Below are positions 10,701 to 37,300 of a stretch of 64,000 nt of DNA, in pieces. The stretch is taken from contig NC_092570.1 of assembly GCF_037975245.1 (NCBI RefSeq), positions 16,595,418 to 16,659,417 of the forward strand. Direction: 5' to 3'. Below the pieces are notes generated by a model. The model worked only from the letters and a program-made list of their open reading frames with translations, had not been told where the DNA came from and made no database searches. The translations under genes were made by a program, and so were the position numbers. The stretch's first letter is position 1; every line of letters starts with the position of its first letter. The DNA comes from Apostichopus japonicus (taxonomy: Eukaryota > Echinodermata > Holothuroidea > Aspidochirotida > Stichopodidae).

Positions 10701-13700
10701 GGTATTGTTCGTAGACATTTGTTATGAAATTGAAAGTAAACGTCGAGAGTTCCAGAACTTAAATATTATTGTGAAATATTTTAATTGTCACCCTGTAAAA
10801 TGTTTTCCTTTTTTTTTGGTAAGAAAATTAATACATTCCTTCTTTGGATTACACAACAGTATTTCGGCATAAATTGTGCAGTGATATATTCATGATATTT
10901 AAATCCAGTGGTCACTTTTGACCCCGGGTCACTTTTCATATAGGCCGGGGTTCATTAAGCGAGCAATTTTGATTCAGATATGTCATCTCTAGCCAGTAAA
11001 CCTGGTGTAAACATAAACCCATAAAAAAAAGTCCTACATTTTGGAGCTACATGCTTTCATCAATTTGTTAGATGTAACTTTAAACTCAGCCTAGACATGC
11101 ATGTACCCAACGTAGCTTCTTGGCATATTAGAATTAAGACTAAACACTTTTAGTTATTATCAGGTTGCTTTGAATGATTTACCAGCGAGAACTATACCTT
11201 CTGTTTCGACAAGACGAAAAGTTTCATAAAGAGTTTTTACAGTACGATTCACTGTACTAGTGTACAGAAACGATTATTGTGGAACGCAAGACTTCAACTA
11301 GTAGCATATATCAACCAGACAGACAAAAGAAAAAATGATAATTAGACAGAGGAAAAATGGCACGCACTTATATTTTATTCAGTCATCACGATGTTTGTCC
11401 CCATTGAGGCAACATGTTTTAAAAGCTTGCAATGATAAGCTGATATGTTGTTGTGAGAAAAATGAGAAACATTTTATACTTTGTAAGATGACAAGAAATG
11501 ATAGCAAGTTTTGCATTTAAGTAGCTCTCAGTCAATGCAATATTCCCAAATGGGAATGGGAAATCTCCTTCACCCTTGCTAACCCCCTCCCCGCTCCTCC
11601 TCTTCACGGGTGAGACATCCAGGTAGGAAGTGAGAACATCCAACTTTGGCCAAATACCTGTTTGAAAGCATTTGACCAAGGCTGTAACCGAGAAAACAGA
11701 AACGTTAAATCCCAAATTTGAATTAAAATACTTCCATATGTATTACCAGCCTTGTGGAAGTTGTCTCGGGTATTGACTATATCATAGTCTTATTACTCTT
11801 GTATAATGTTAGATTACCATTGCTGGCAAAGGGATAAAATTAGCTATGGCAGTAAATATAATATTTGGGGCAAACCTGACATACCCTATTTTTAACTTTT
11901 AGTGGGGATTACATTAGAGTGCCTTCCCGTATGAAATTGAATCAATTCCACAGATTAAATTAACAGTTTCCTGTGATTTAATAAAAAGATGTATTTGCTT
12001 GTTTTACATTGCTTATTTGCATTCATTTGTTGTTGTTTTTTTAAGGGGGGGGGGGGATCATCCATTCACCCATGGTTATAATGCAATTCAACTGAAGATC
12101 AGCCCATTGTGATTTAAAAGTCATCTGCATTGTATCACAGCCAGTTGGGAAAAAGTATAAACAATAGTTTTGGAACTTGATTTAAATATTTTGAATTTTT
12201 TAAATTCGGATATTCTGCTAGCTTGTTTATATTTTGGTTTTATTCTAAGTCCCACTAATCACTTCTAAACTATTGAAATGTGAAGTTTTCTTTCCTCTTT
12301 ACAGTTAATACAAAATGCACATTCATTATGGCCATAAATAGCAACATTAATATATGAGGGGTGACATGCTTGCATCATCAACAAGACTGTACTAATATCT
12401 TGATTAAAAAAAATATCATGCACAGCTTGTTGGTTTACAGCAAAACAAAAACAGTGGCCCTATTTGGTATTATGTACATGCAGCTCTCTGTTTCAAATTT
12501 TCAGCAATATTGACCCCAAAGGTAAGGAAAACATAAATGTTACTCTGCAAGTAGCACTGGTGAAATATTCAGCTTCATGTAAACAACTTCTCAGAAGCGC
12601 TGGTCAAGGTGCCCATCAATTAAAGTGGCTGGACTACTAAGTCTAACACTCAGATCACTAGGTCAGTTCCTCAGATGCAAACAAAGCTCAATGGGAAAAC
12701 AATAATTGCAGAACAAGGCTCTGGATCCAGCACTACCATGGAGTTCATCCCTAGTTCGTAAAGTGGGGACAGAAACCAATCCTACCCTCACTTTGAAATT
12801 ATGGGGAGGCTGAATCCCTGATCCCACGCTTATGAATATTCTATCACTGCTATAGGCTCATGTACTAATTCCTTCAAGTTTCATATTTCCCTTAGTTTAC
12901 ATGGATTTATTGTTTCAGTTAAACAGTTGGATAAAAACATTGCTCTGCGATAGAATTGGCTATTCGCATATTTGAAGGGTTTCAAAAACCTTGCGGTACA
13001 TATAACATCTGCGCGGTGGCCATATGGGAATTGTGACCTGCAACATCCTTACAGTATCTGTACATTGTAGTGTATGGTTTTCCTACAGGCTCTGTGGGCG
13101 TCATCGGTTTGTGAGGGACTGAATCAAATAAAACATAGCTTTAGTTATTACAACATGGAAGAAGAAATTTAAAACTTGTCCCTTCACTAATAAATTTGTT
13201 ATAAAGTAGGCCCAGGGAGTCTTCTACTTTGTTAAGCTGTTGTACGCTTTTTGGAAGACTTCCTTCACACTGTAAATTTACACGTGAAAAACAAATAAAT
13301 CAAATACAATAGGTGTCCCTTAATCAAAACGTGCTGTCTCTCAGGTACTAACAATTGGCATGTCTAATTGAAGAATACTTTACAAAGGAACAAGGCACTA
13401 CCATAGATGTAGGCCTACAAACATGTATTGTAGCATATTTTAGAAGTCTGCCAAGGTACCTTGTTTAAAAATCATCTTTCTTCTGTAATACTAATATCTT
13501 CACTTTGCAAATAAATCTCTACTTGAAACTCTCAGATGTCTTTGAGTTGTCGTGAAATACAATTTATCACTTCATAAACAGCAAAAAGGATGCATGCATT
13601 TGTCACAAACATTAAATCTTCATTGTCAATTGCTTGGAACTTGAATGTAGAAAAAGGACTGCAGTGTTGCATCTGAAGCTTCTTGATTAGTACTTTCAAA

Positions 13701-14975
13701 TCAGTTGGACCTAGGCCTACTGTATATAGCGTCTATGCTATTACTGTACTACTGTAAAAAAGAACACTAAGTTACTGATATAAGCCTAGGCTAGTTACTT
13801 GTAGCTACAGTCGCCTAGCCAAGTCATTTGTCATGGTCTATCGCGACGCTAGTCTGTGTAACTGCCAGTGAAATGCCTAAGTACAGTCACTCAATACTAA
13901 AAGATCAAAACTTCGGTTACATCGAGTTGTGTATTTGTGCAGCTAATATAACAGCCGCATTTCAGTTTCTTGGCACCTTGAAACGTCGTTTATCACTTTA
14001 TCTGCAATAAGTTTATAGATAAGATAGGCACTGTTAACCTGTTACTACGTGCCATGCAATACAGATCGAAGAGCGACAAACTGTTTCGTGGAACCGATTT
14101 TTATTTTATAAAATTATGTTCAATATTCATATTCGCATTTCATCAGATGTACACATTTACCTAGAAGTGTTTCTCATTTATGTGCATTTTTATCAAATTT
14201 AAGAATTTCTTACAATATGGAAAATTAATTGGGCACTTCATTGCGTAACATTGTGACTACGTAAAATAGCAGTACACTGAAGGTGGACGCATGGCTGAGC
14301 TGTTGTTGGTCTGGCTTCCAATTGCTGGAAGCTACTAAGTAGTTCGTTGTGATATAGTTGTCTTTCGTATCGGTATTTGCAAAAGGTCTCCAACAGAGGC
14401 AAAGGAAAGGTTAATTTTAGCTTAACAGATCCAATTCGAATGCTTGTAAGATCTCATTTAGACAGATTTTGATATCATGAAATAAAAACATATATTAATA
14501 TTTGTGAGTCATGCATTGTTTTGTAATTTTATGCAATTCGTACTGGATCGTGAAAAGGCCACTGATAAACTAATACCCAGCAATGATAATTGCCCGATAC
14601 ATATTTTACAAGATTTTACTTGGAAATTATAAAAAAAATCTAATCATCAAGTTAATAATTAACAGGGTTACTTCATGGGACAAAAAAACAGCAAAATAAG
14701 TCAGTAAACTCCAAATGAAGGGCTCCATTATATATTTATCAGTATGAGGTGTGTACTTTTGTCTCCACTATATCTACGGTGAGATAACTAGGATCTAGCT
14801 AGGTAGGCCTAGTACGACTACATCATACATGTATGCAACAATGATGCATTGACACAACTTAGGTGCTAGTATTACGTTTAGATTTATGTACGTACCAGTT
14901 CGTCCGTGTTTCTTTTATCTAGCAACTCTGAAAATCTTGATTTTTCAGTCGAGAGGTGGGCATCAACTGGCCTGA
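7735..14975. other. Spacer between RNF168-like and CUL4
   Basis: No supported gene. It holds the RNF168-like 3' UTR, short G and C homopolymers (8240-8250, 9411-9420, 12045-12056), the inverted repeat pair at about 9750-10325, and AT-rich DNA with scattered AGGCCTA words. Open frames here are under 100 codons and show no family likeness. The CUL4 promoter should lie shortly before 14976; GATTTTTCAG at 14939-14948 could be the acceptor of a 5' UTR intron. Confidence 0.55.
9750..10325. repeat. Head-to-head pair of dispersed repeats (copies B and C)
   Basis: About 9750-10110 is on the minus strand (reverse complement reads GGCAGGTCGATTATG, then ACAGCAGATCTTTAA). 10205-10325 is on the plus strand (GAGGTCGATTTACG, GGCAGGTCGATTAC, ATAAAGCAGAT). 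Both match the 1735-1870 copy. The minus copy appears longer, running to TTAAAGGGATCTTCTGG at about 9750. The two could pair as a hairpin with a loop of about 100 bases. Confidence 0.7.
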
Positions 14976-28744
<13,769 letters not shown>

Positions 28745-29407
28745 AAAAGAAAAAAACAAAGTCATTAAGACTGGACTTTGAGCGCATCATTCAAAGTGTG
28801 GCTTACAATAGATGATGAGCGGATTTTCAGCAAAGGTCAAAGGTCGTTATGTGATTGCCAGAGGATCTCCCGCTACTCAAAATCGGTTCAGGTTGGATTC
28901 CAGAGGGCGGTTTGCTCTGTTTCGCATGACTGTATTCGTACGTGGCCAGATAAGCACCAGCATTCATTTGGAGGACAGCATTTTAACTTTTGCATGGCAA
29001 AGTTTTGGTCTCTCTTCACCATCAGCCGACATCGGTGCCACAAGGTAAAACCCGACTCTACGTTCATAATGAGGGCACCGTTTTATGGTATGCAAGGTCG
29101 AAAGTCGATCAAAAACTATTTCACCAAGTTTTCAGAGTCGCTGGTACTTTGGTGATCCTACAGTATGTTTTCGGCGTTTTCTTTCTGTGATATGGCAGTC
29201 ACGACAGTAAGCTTGCTGATATGAATTGGAAAAATCGATGGTATAAAAAAGTTTGAGATTGAAAAAAGGCGGGGAAAAAAAGAAGATAATACATAGTATG
29301 TAAAATAGAGCACATTATATCAACTCGCAGGTACGTAGCTTGTTCTTTTGTTGAGATATATAATATTGAAATTCATTGGTCTGTTTTTGCATGAAAATGC
29401 ACTGCAC

Positions 29408-29413
29408 AATAAA
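29408..29413 (+). terminator. Candidate CUL4 poly(A) signal
   Basis: AATAAA about 660 bases after the CUL4 stop. It is the first clean canonical hexamer I noticed downstream on this strand. The cleavage site is not visible. Confidence 0.4.
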
Positions 29414-32400
29414 TCTATGATGTCATACACAGACCCCATTCAACAATTTGCTGTTATTTTTATTTAACTCTTGAAATGGTGAGTACAAAACATTTGTGCG
29501 AACGGACGTTATTTCGTGTTGTTCAAATATAACTGGAGTGACTTCGTTTCAAAAATCAAGACACGTGTTTATTTAACAAACGGGGCAGAATTTTCATCGT
29601 TGAAAAACCAGGACTTTGGACACGTGGTCCATGTACTACATCACAAATTTATGTGCAATGTATTTTTTCCAAATCAAAAAATGTGACCAAATTACAAAAT
29701 TTTATATATCTCAGCAATGGAATGAGCTGGTCCCGGCAGGTGTTGGAGTGGTGTGGTTCTCATCAGTTTGTCTTGTATTAGGGGTTTTTTTCGTTTTTTG
29801 TATTTTCATGCTCTTCTTGGTACCTTAAACTATGCTGGAGATATGCAGTCGACGTTAACAAATGTAACTGGTTTCCTCCTGCTGATCAGGAGAGTGGGTG
29901 TTTGTGAGTTTTACTTGATCGGTCGAGACCATTCAATGGAAAAATGTCATTTCAAAAACTAAAGAAGATGCGATTTGCCGTTTGTCTTTGATATGCAGGC
30001 AGATTTTGAAATCTCTTAAGGCACGAATTATAAGATTTCTCTCCAGTGTAGATAGATAACTCTATATATTTGTGTGTGTGCGTGCATTTGTAGATTGTCT
30101 GCGTTCGAGTCGGTGACAGGCGTGTTCGATGTGTTTCGGAAAACCGTGGATGTTCGAAAGGTCGGTGTTTAGAGTAGGATGCTTTGATGTTTTGTCTCTG
30201 GAGAGTCGACTCTTCAAGCCGAAACCACAAGAGATTTTGAGTTAGCACTTTCATGATTTGAGAAACAGGTCTATCAATTATTGGCAGCAGGAGTAGTGAC
30301 ATGGTGTCAATAAGAATTTTTTTGGTTTTTAATAGAAATTTCGTTAATGTTTCCAAAGAGCTTCCACTTTTCCTTTCTTTCCTAAGTTTGGATGCATACA
30401 ATGAAGTCAAACTGGCAGACCTATATATGGCTCAGATTTAAGATGCAATTTGCTTTGAATTTACCACAATCTGATAGTACCATGCAATGACAGTCTGCAG
30501 TGTGGAGGGCACGACCCAAAAGTGGGGCCACGACCAAAAAACAAAGAAGAAAATTGTGGGTCATGGGAATTTTCGAAATGTCAGAAAATTTATGAGCCGT
30601 ATCAGAGCTGGCTGTCCTCCATAGTCCAGGCTAGCTTTGAATGCTTTCTGAAGCATGATTCTGAGGGTTGGTGGGTCTGGTGGATGGTTCCGCAATCCTC
30701 ATGGAAAGGGGAGGGAGTTTTGTGATGATTACACATAAGATCAGATAGATTTGTAAACGACACACATGTAAAACACTGCACTGTGTGTTATAGTTTGCAC
30801 TAACAGAGACTGAGCTAGCTGGCTTTGTTTAAGAATTATTAAATTATACCTGACTGTGTTACACCTCCTCCCATTAGGATCACTTATATACTTTGAAAGT
30901 ACATTTCATCTTTTTTTTTGGCCAACAATATATATCTTTAGCACAGTGACACAAGTGAGAACCTTTTCAGACTACAATGAGGACCCCCACAGGCACATGG
31001 TGTCTCCCTGTAGCAGTTTTTGTTTTTGAAGCTATGTCAGGCATTTTCCCATCTCTCAGACACTTCAAAGAGAAAGTACATTGATGCTAAAACAATTTGA
31101 CCACTGTTAATTATTAAGTAGCTGTGACCCCACAGGTTACTGTACTGCAATTTGAAGTGGAACTGACTAATAGCCTAAATTCTTTCTTTTTTTTCACGAA
31201 TATCTACAGTTTTTCATTTTTAAATATATTGATAAGACATCTGTTTTGTTCCTACCACTGCAATTTGCTTAATAGAGAGATATATTGTGACTGTTTGATA
31301 TGGCAAAAGGTGCACACAAATTGTTATGTCGGTTGACATGGTGTCCATATCAGTATTTAACTTATTTTTGGGTTGGAAGGCAGGGGGGGTGGGGGAGTTT
31401 CCATGTGACTTCATTTATTTAATAGTGAATATCTTCTTGATACAGCAGACAGTTTTTCAAATCTAATTTTTCTGACTTTTTCTGATCGTCATTTTATTAC
31501 AGGTAAATAATTCCTTTCACGAAGCACGTCTAAGCTTAAGGGGATAATTCCCCCCCGATATCATTAATAAGAATATGTGCTATCTACCATCTTTTTCCTC
31601 GTTTGGTCGGGGATAGGATTTTGGGGCAAGCCTGTACCTCAGAATATTAGCTAAGTGAAGGCGGCATGCAGTATAGTCAGATTAAGTTTCATTATGTTCT
31701 GAGTGTAACGGGAAGCGATTTGCAAGACGACATTTCTCTTGAAAATGTAATTAAATTGTTCACGGTGAAAAGGTCCGTAAAGTGGCCGTAACAGAGACGT
31801 ATATGATGCAGAACAGTACCAGACTTACATAATGCGTATTACAGATAAGTTTAGAAACGAAACCATTGCTTAAGTGAGACAATTAGTATGTCTGATGTTT
31901 GCAACATTAGTTTGGGTTCTCAGTTTTCTCTCTAAATCTTTTTTATGTTGAATGTGTTAATTTTTGTTTGCCCACTAATATTATGAAGAAAACTTTGATG
32001 ATAAGGTATCTAACCAAAAAAAAAAAATATGGTCATTTTCTAACTGCTAAGTCAAGACACTTGTATAAAATGCAATGAAAAAAAAAATGTGATCAATACA
32101 GCTGTATCTATTAAACTAACCTATCGGAGTGTATCGTCATCTTAAACCTGAATTTAATTGATTTGGACAAATTTTTCTGATATTAATACGATAAAACCTT
32201 GTCCTCAAAAAGTAGTTCTAGTAAGGGTTTAGGGAGTAGGTTATTGCCAGCTTACATTAATGTTCTGGAAAAGTCTGTGGGTAAATGTATTTATGACGGA
32301 TGCAAGAATTTCCAGGATTTCTTGTAAAAGCATGGGGGAGGTGGGGGGGAGGGGGAGATGAGAGGCAAGCATTGGTAGATATTACCACCGAAACATTCAG

Positions 32401-34318
32401 TAAAGCCTAATGAATGTGTACAAACACGTCATGGTTTCTGTCCTTGTAATGTAATCATTCCTTACTGTATCTAAGATCAAACAATACAAACGGCAGCAAA
32501 AACAAAGATATTTTGCTGTCAGTGTGCAAATATGACATCATACCCATTTTATTCGACATCACTTATGGTATTAACTGTGACAATTTCAAATCTCAGTACC
32601 TCCACAAATGGTACATAGTTAATCGCAGCAAAATTCACTAGTACACATTTAAATAAATTTATGTAACTTCCTCCTTCCTAAAGTTACAGCATAAATTTAC
32701 ATATATGCATATTTATTTACTGCAGCAGCAATTATCCTCTGGCACATCTTCTTTTCAGCAAAAAAGGAATAAAATAGAAAAAAGGATACAGAAATAGAAT
32801 GCTAATATAAGAAACAAAAGGACGGTTTGCTCTGATGTTTCGCTTCTGTATTTACATAGTATTTCAAGGTATTCTCAACATTAATGTGTTCAAACAGTAG
32901 AAAATGTCTGCACAGAACAACTGAAATACATCAAAATGGTACACAATATGAACTTGACAAAGTCTACTATCGCACAAACACTAGTTTACCATTGCTTACG
33001 GTTCACACTACAAACACAGGTCCATTAGGGTCAATTTGTTATTATAAATTACTACAATGTACCAACTAAAAGTAATTTAAAGGTTTCACACATTAAAGAT
33101 GGGACAGTGTGTATCTGATTCACACTTCCATGGGTAATTTTTTATTCTCTTGTTTACAGAAAGTAAAAAGGGAACATGTTTAATCAGACATATTGCAATT
33201 TATAACAACAACAACAATAAAAAAAACACACAAAGGTTTAATATTGGAGGACTACCTCATGGATGCAAACCAGAAAGGAGCAATTCAGACATTTTTTTTA
33301 TACTTTAAAGATAAATATCTTTGACCTGGGGATAGCTGTAGGAGACAAATAAACTGCACTCCATTTTTATTTGATTTTTTTTTTTTTTTTTAATTTTTTT
33401 TTTTTAATTTTTGATTGGACTCTGACAAATCAACACTTAACTTTTCCATCAAGCCATCCATCATAGATGGTCATCAGCGCCTCGAATTAAAGATCTTTTT
33501 ACAAACGGATATCCGTTTGATGGTTGATATGCCATACTTCAGGAGGCATTGTTATCTGCATTTTTCATGTAAATTAACTCAATCCAGCTTAAAAAAAAGG
33601 ACCTTGGGGGCTTTTTCAATCAGATTACATCTGGTCTTCTTTACCAGTTAGAATTTTTAAGCATTTTTTTTGCCCAGAAGATAGATCACAAATGCACTAT
33701 AACACTGAAGTAAAAATCTAATTTATACAGTTTAAAGATTCCCAAAGTGCTGGGTGAGATATATGTCAAATACCTTTTAAAAGAATTCTGGCTTTGCTCT
33801 CCTTCATAAATATTACATTTATTTAGTGTTATTAAAGTGTTCGCATCAGCGTCTAACACCATGAGAGGTCATAAAGTCGGCTGACAAATATGCTACAAAA
33901 AGAGCGAATGGTCGTTGAAACAGCGATCCATTGCTAAAATCTGACTAGTGTTCTGTCTCACTGGTCCAATTTTAACTCTAATAACACTGTACATCAAACA
34001 ACAACAAAAAGCTTAACACTTCCATGAGAAAAATTCTTTGCAGGAAATACTTAAAACTGCCAATAATTGAGGGGAATACAGACTTAATGTGGCCTTCTTA
34101 TGACATATACTGCCTCTAAGAAAGGCCTTAGCATCATATCGAAAGCACTTGGTTTTAAATAAAGTTCAATATCCCATATAGATATGTGAACACCCTTCAC
34201 ATGAACACCTTCACATGGTTATAACAGAACAAGGTGCTGCATGAGGTTGGCATCTGTACAACTTCTTTCAAGGTGAAACTTCCTGACTCCTGATTGGTCA
34301 CTGGTCAAAGGTGTCACA
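29414..34318. other. Convergent spacer between the CUL4 and DYNLT2B 3' ends
   Basis: No supported gene was found. It is AT-rich, with poly(T) (33366-33403), poly(A) near 32018 and 32079, and purine-rich G tracts near 31382-31398 and 32336-32360. The DYNLT2B 3' UTR enters from the right; minus-strand AATAAA (plus TTTATT) at 33818-33823 and 33366-33371 are candidate poly(A) signals. Confidence 0.5.
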
Positions 34319-37300
34319 TCAGTAAAAATACACCCCAAAGACAGCTGCTACACAGAACATTGTATCCTTCAATAGAACAAAATAAACAAGTAGAATCCAA
34401 TTGTACTGTTATTTTTGTATTGTGGGCAGGTATACTGAAATGGTGGAGGGCTTTATATTAGATACCATCTGTGGCTGTTAAAGAGCCATGAAACATTAAC
34501 AATCCAATCGGCAAAATGGAAACAGGAGAAAATTGAGGGCGGGTGATATGTGCAGGAAGAAGAGAGATGAGGGGGGATGAGGACTGATAAAAGAGATTAA
34601 AGAATGGTTGGCAGTAACCAAACTTTCAGTACCAATTAAAATGGCTATGAAGAGAATGGTTTTCCTCCATAGTACTTCTCCCTACAGTATGTTTATGCAA
34701 GATTCAACATTGATCACATACACCCCCCCTACCCCCCCTCACAATTAACCTCACATTAATAAACAGTCATTACTCAGTTCATCTGCTGTCATATAACAGG
34801 TTGTGATCAATGTGAAGGGAAAGTTTTGTTGCCAAAAGAAAGGAAAAAATACTGCAACAGTTACTTGGTTACTTACGTTCATAAAGATATCTTGTGCGCA
34901 GTTATCTGTATCGGAATCCCAGAAGCACTTACAGCCCATCCTTCGAAATAGATCAGAAAAGATGATGAGAGATGAAGATAACGGCTGATAAACATTAATT
35001 AAACTCAGATATACTGTAGGGAGTTGGAATGGAAAGATGAAAGAGCCAAGTCAGAATGGAAAAAGAAAAGAAAGCAAAAGAAAAGGGTACAAACATCACT
35101 TGGCATTTAACAGTGACAACGTTGATATCATCGAAAACATGTGGGGATCCTCAATTGTATTTCGTCAGGCTATTGCGGTTATGTTAAGAAATATATGCAC
35201 AATATCTACGACAAAATATGCCAATAGGAAAATAACAGCTCAACCGGCTCATCATTTTGTCTCTAAACTATCTGCTTTTTATTGTTTTACACATGGAACA
35301 TCATCATAATTTCCCCCCTCTCCCCCCCCCCCAGTGAATGGTTGCTCGCTTCAGGGGCCCCATCTGATCCTTGCCCCCAAGTTCATCGTTACACTGCTGA
35401 GAATGTTAAACATGTTTGATATCATCTGCTACAGTTAAGGTTTGTGAAACATTTACAAATCCATGCTGAAAAGATATCGGCAAAAGGAATATAGGAATGT
35501 TGGAAAACCCATAAATAGAATGAGTATTTTAAAGGGAAGGGGAAAAATCAAAAGTGTGATCAAACAGTGTGATAATAACTTGTAGTGTTATCTGTGTCAG
35601 AATGTAGAAGCATTCACAACCAATCCTGACAGATATTGGCAAAAGACAAGACAAGAAACTGCACACATTATGCTGATATAACTGATACTGTCAGTAAAAG
35701 GTCTGTAACTAGGCTACCCTGCTGGTCAGTTTACTTGCTATGTACACATGAATAGAAATACTATCTCCAGACTTTTCTGTTTTTAATTTGTATCAGAAAA
35801 TGAAATATGAGAATGATTTCAATATTTATATTATAGAGCAACATAGAAATAAACACATTGGTCCAATTCCTATCTTGATAGCTCCTTCTGTTCTTGAGAT
35901 TACAAAATTGTGAAATATATTCACATTTATTATTCAGATATTGTGCAATAATTTATAATATCAGACATGGACCAAAAAACATTAAACTATCTTTCATTTT
36001 CTTATTTGAATAATGCAAGGAGGACGACCTCTTCAAAAATTGCTAATCACTGATTGAAGATGTTGATCACACATTTACCAAGATGAAATAAGATCAAATC
36101 ACACAAATGAATTTATATTTTCAAGGTTAAATAATGGTTCCAAGTTTTAATTGATAACGAATCCAGCTACTAGGGTACTCCAAAGAATGGCTTCACAGAT
36201 TATTGTGCAATGATGCAAATAAATGGAATAAAATGAAACGTTTCTTATTAAATTATTCTCCATCCTTATATATAGAATTACAGTACAGCTCTGCAAGCCT
36301 GCCGATGGTTTCATTACAAGTCCTACAATTGGCTGGTACATTCAAGCCTGTATGCTGTTACATACTTACTAAAATATGCAAGACAGTACTTTCCTTATGC
36401 AGAACCATTTCATTCACCTCACCACAGTTGAACACAGCATAATAAATGAGATAAAACCTTCCATTTTCTTTGAGTTTTAATGAGTTCTTACAGATTTTCA
36501 AGGCTACAGACTGTATGCTATAGTACTACTATGTATGTAGGTATATTAGTTTTGTTGCGATGTAAATGCATGGTGTTAATTGCTTCAATGGGGAGTTCAT
36601 GCATGGACAATAACTGCACTGATATCACAATTTTAAATTTTATACAAGTGAGTGATTACAAAGAAAATCACCACGTATTAAAAAAGGAGGGCACTTAAAA
36701 ACTCAATGAAAGGGCATATATTGCAAACCAAATTAAGTGCTTAAAAACCTTCACATATATAACTATGCAAGTTATAACTAAGCATGTTTCCCCAATAGGA
36801 AACTGTACATAGATCTTTGCACATATATAACAGAACCTAAAAAATATATATATATTTAGTAGAATTTTAATTAGAAATTAAGTTTTATTTTATTTTAGTT
36901 TTTGACACAATGGCAGTCAACAGTTTAACATCATCATTTTAGTCTCAAATCAGCCATTTCCAGGTCTGTGGTCACCAATTTCATGCAAATTTACAAAACG
37001 TATACAAAATAATACTAAGAATAGGATTATGCAATCACTCTAGACGGTCTAAAAAATCTCTTTCTGGTACGTTGTACGGTGTAGTAATTGAACAAGTTGC
37101 ACAGTCATGACGATGTCTTTGTTTTGCTAAAATGTCCACAAAAGACAATACCAAGGGGCATCTATGTACTAAGTATAAAGCTGAAGTTCATACAAACTAC
37201 ACGAGTGAGGTATGTTTACAAGCCAAGGTTTCACAAACACGTACGTACACACGCCATAACTGAATCAAAAACTGAAAAAGTTTAGTCCAAGAACTTTTCG

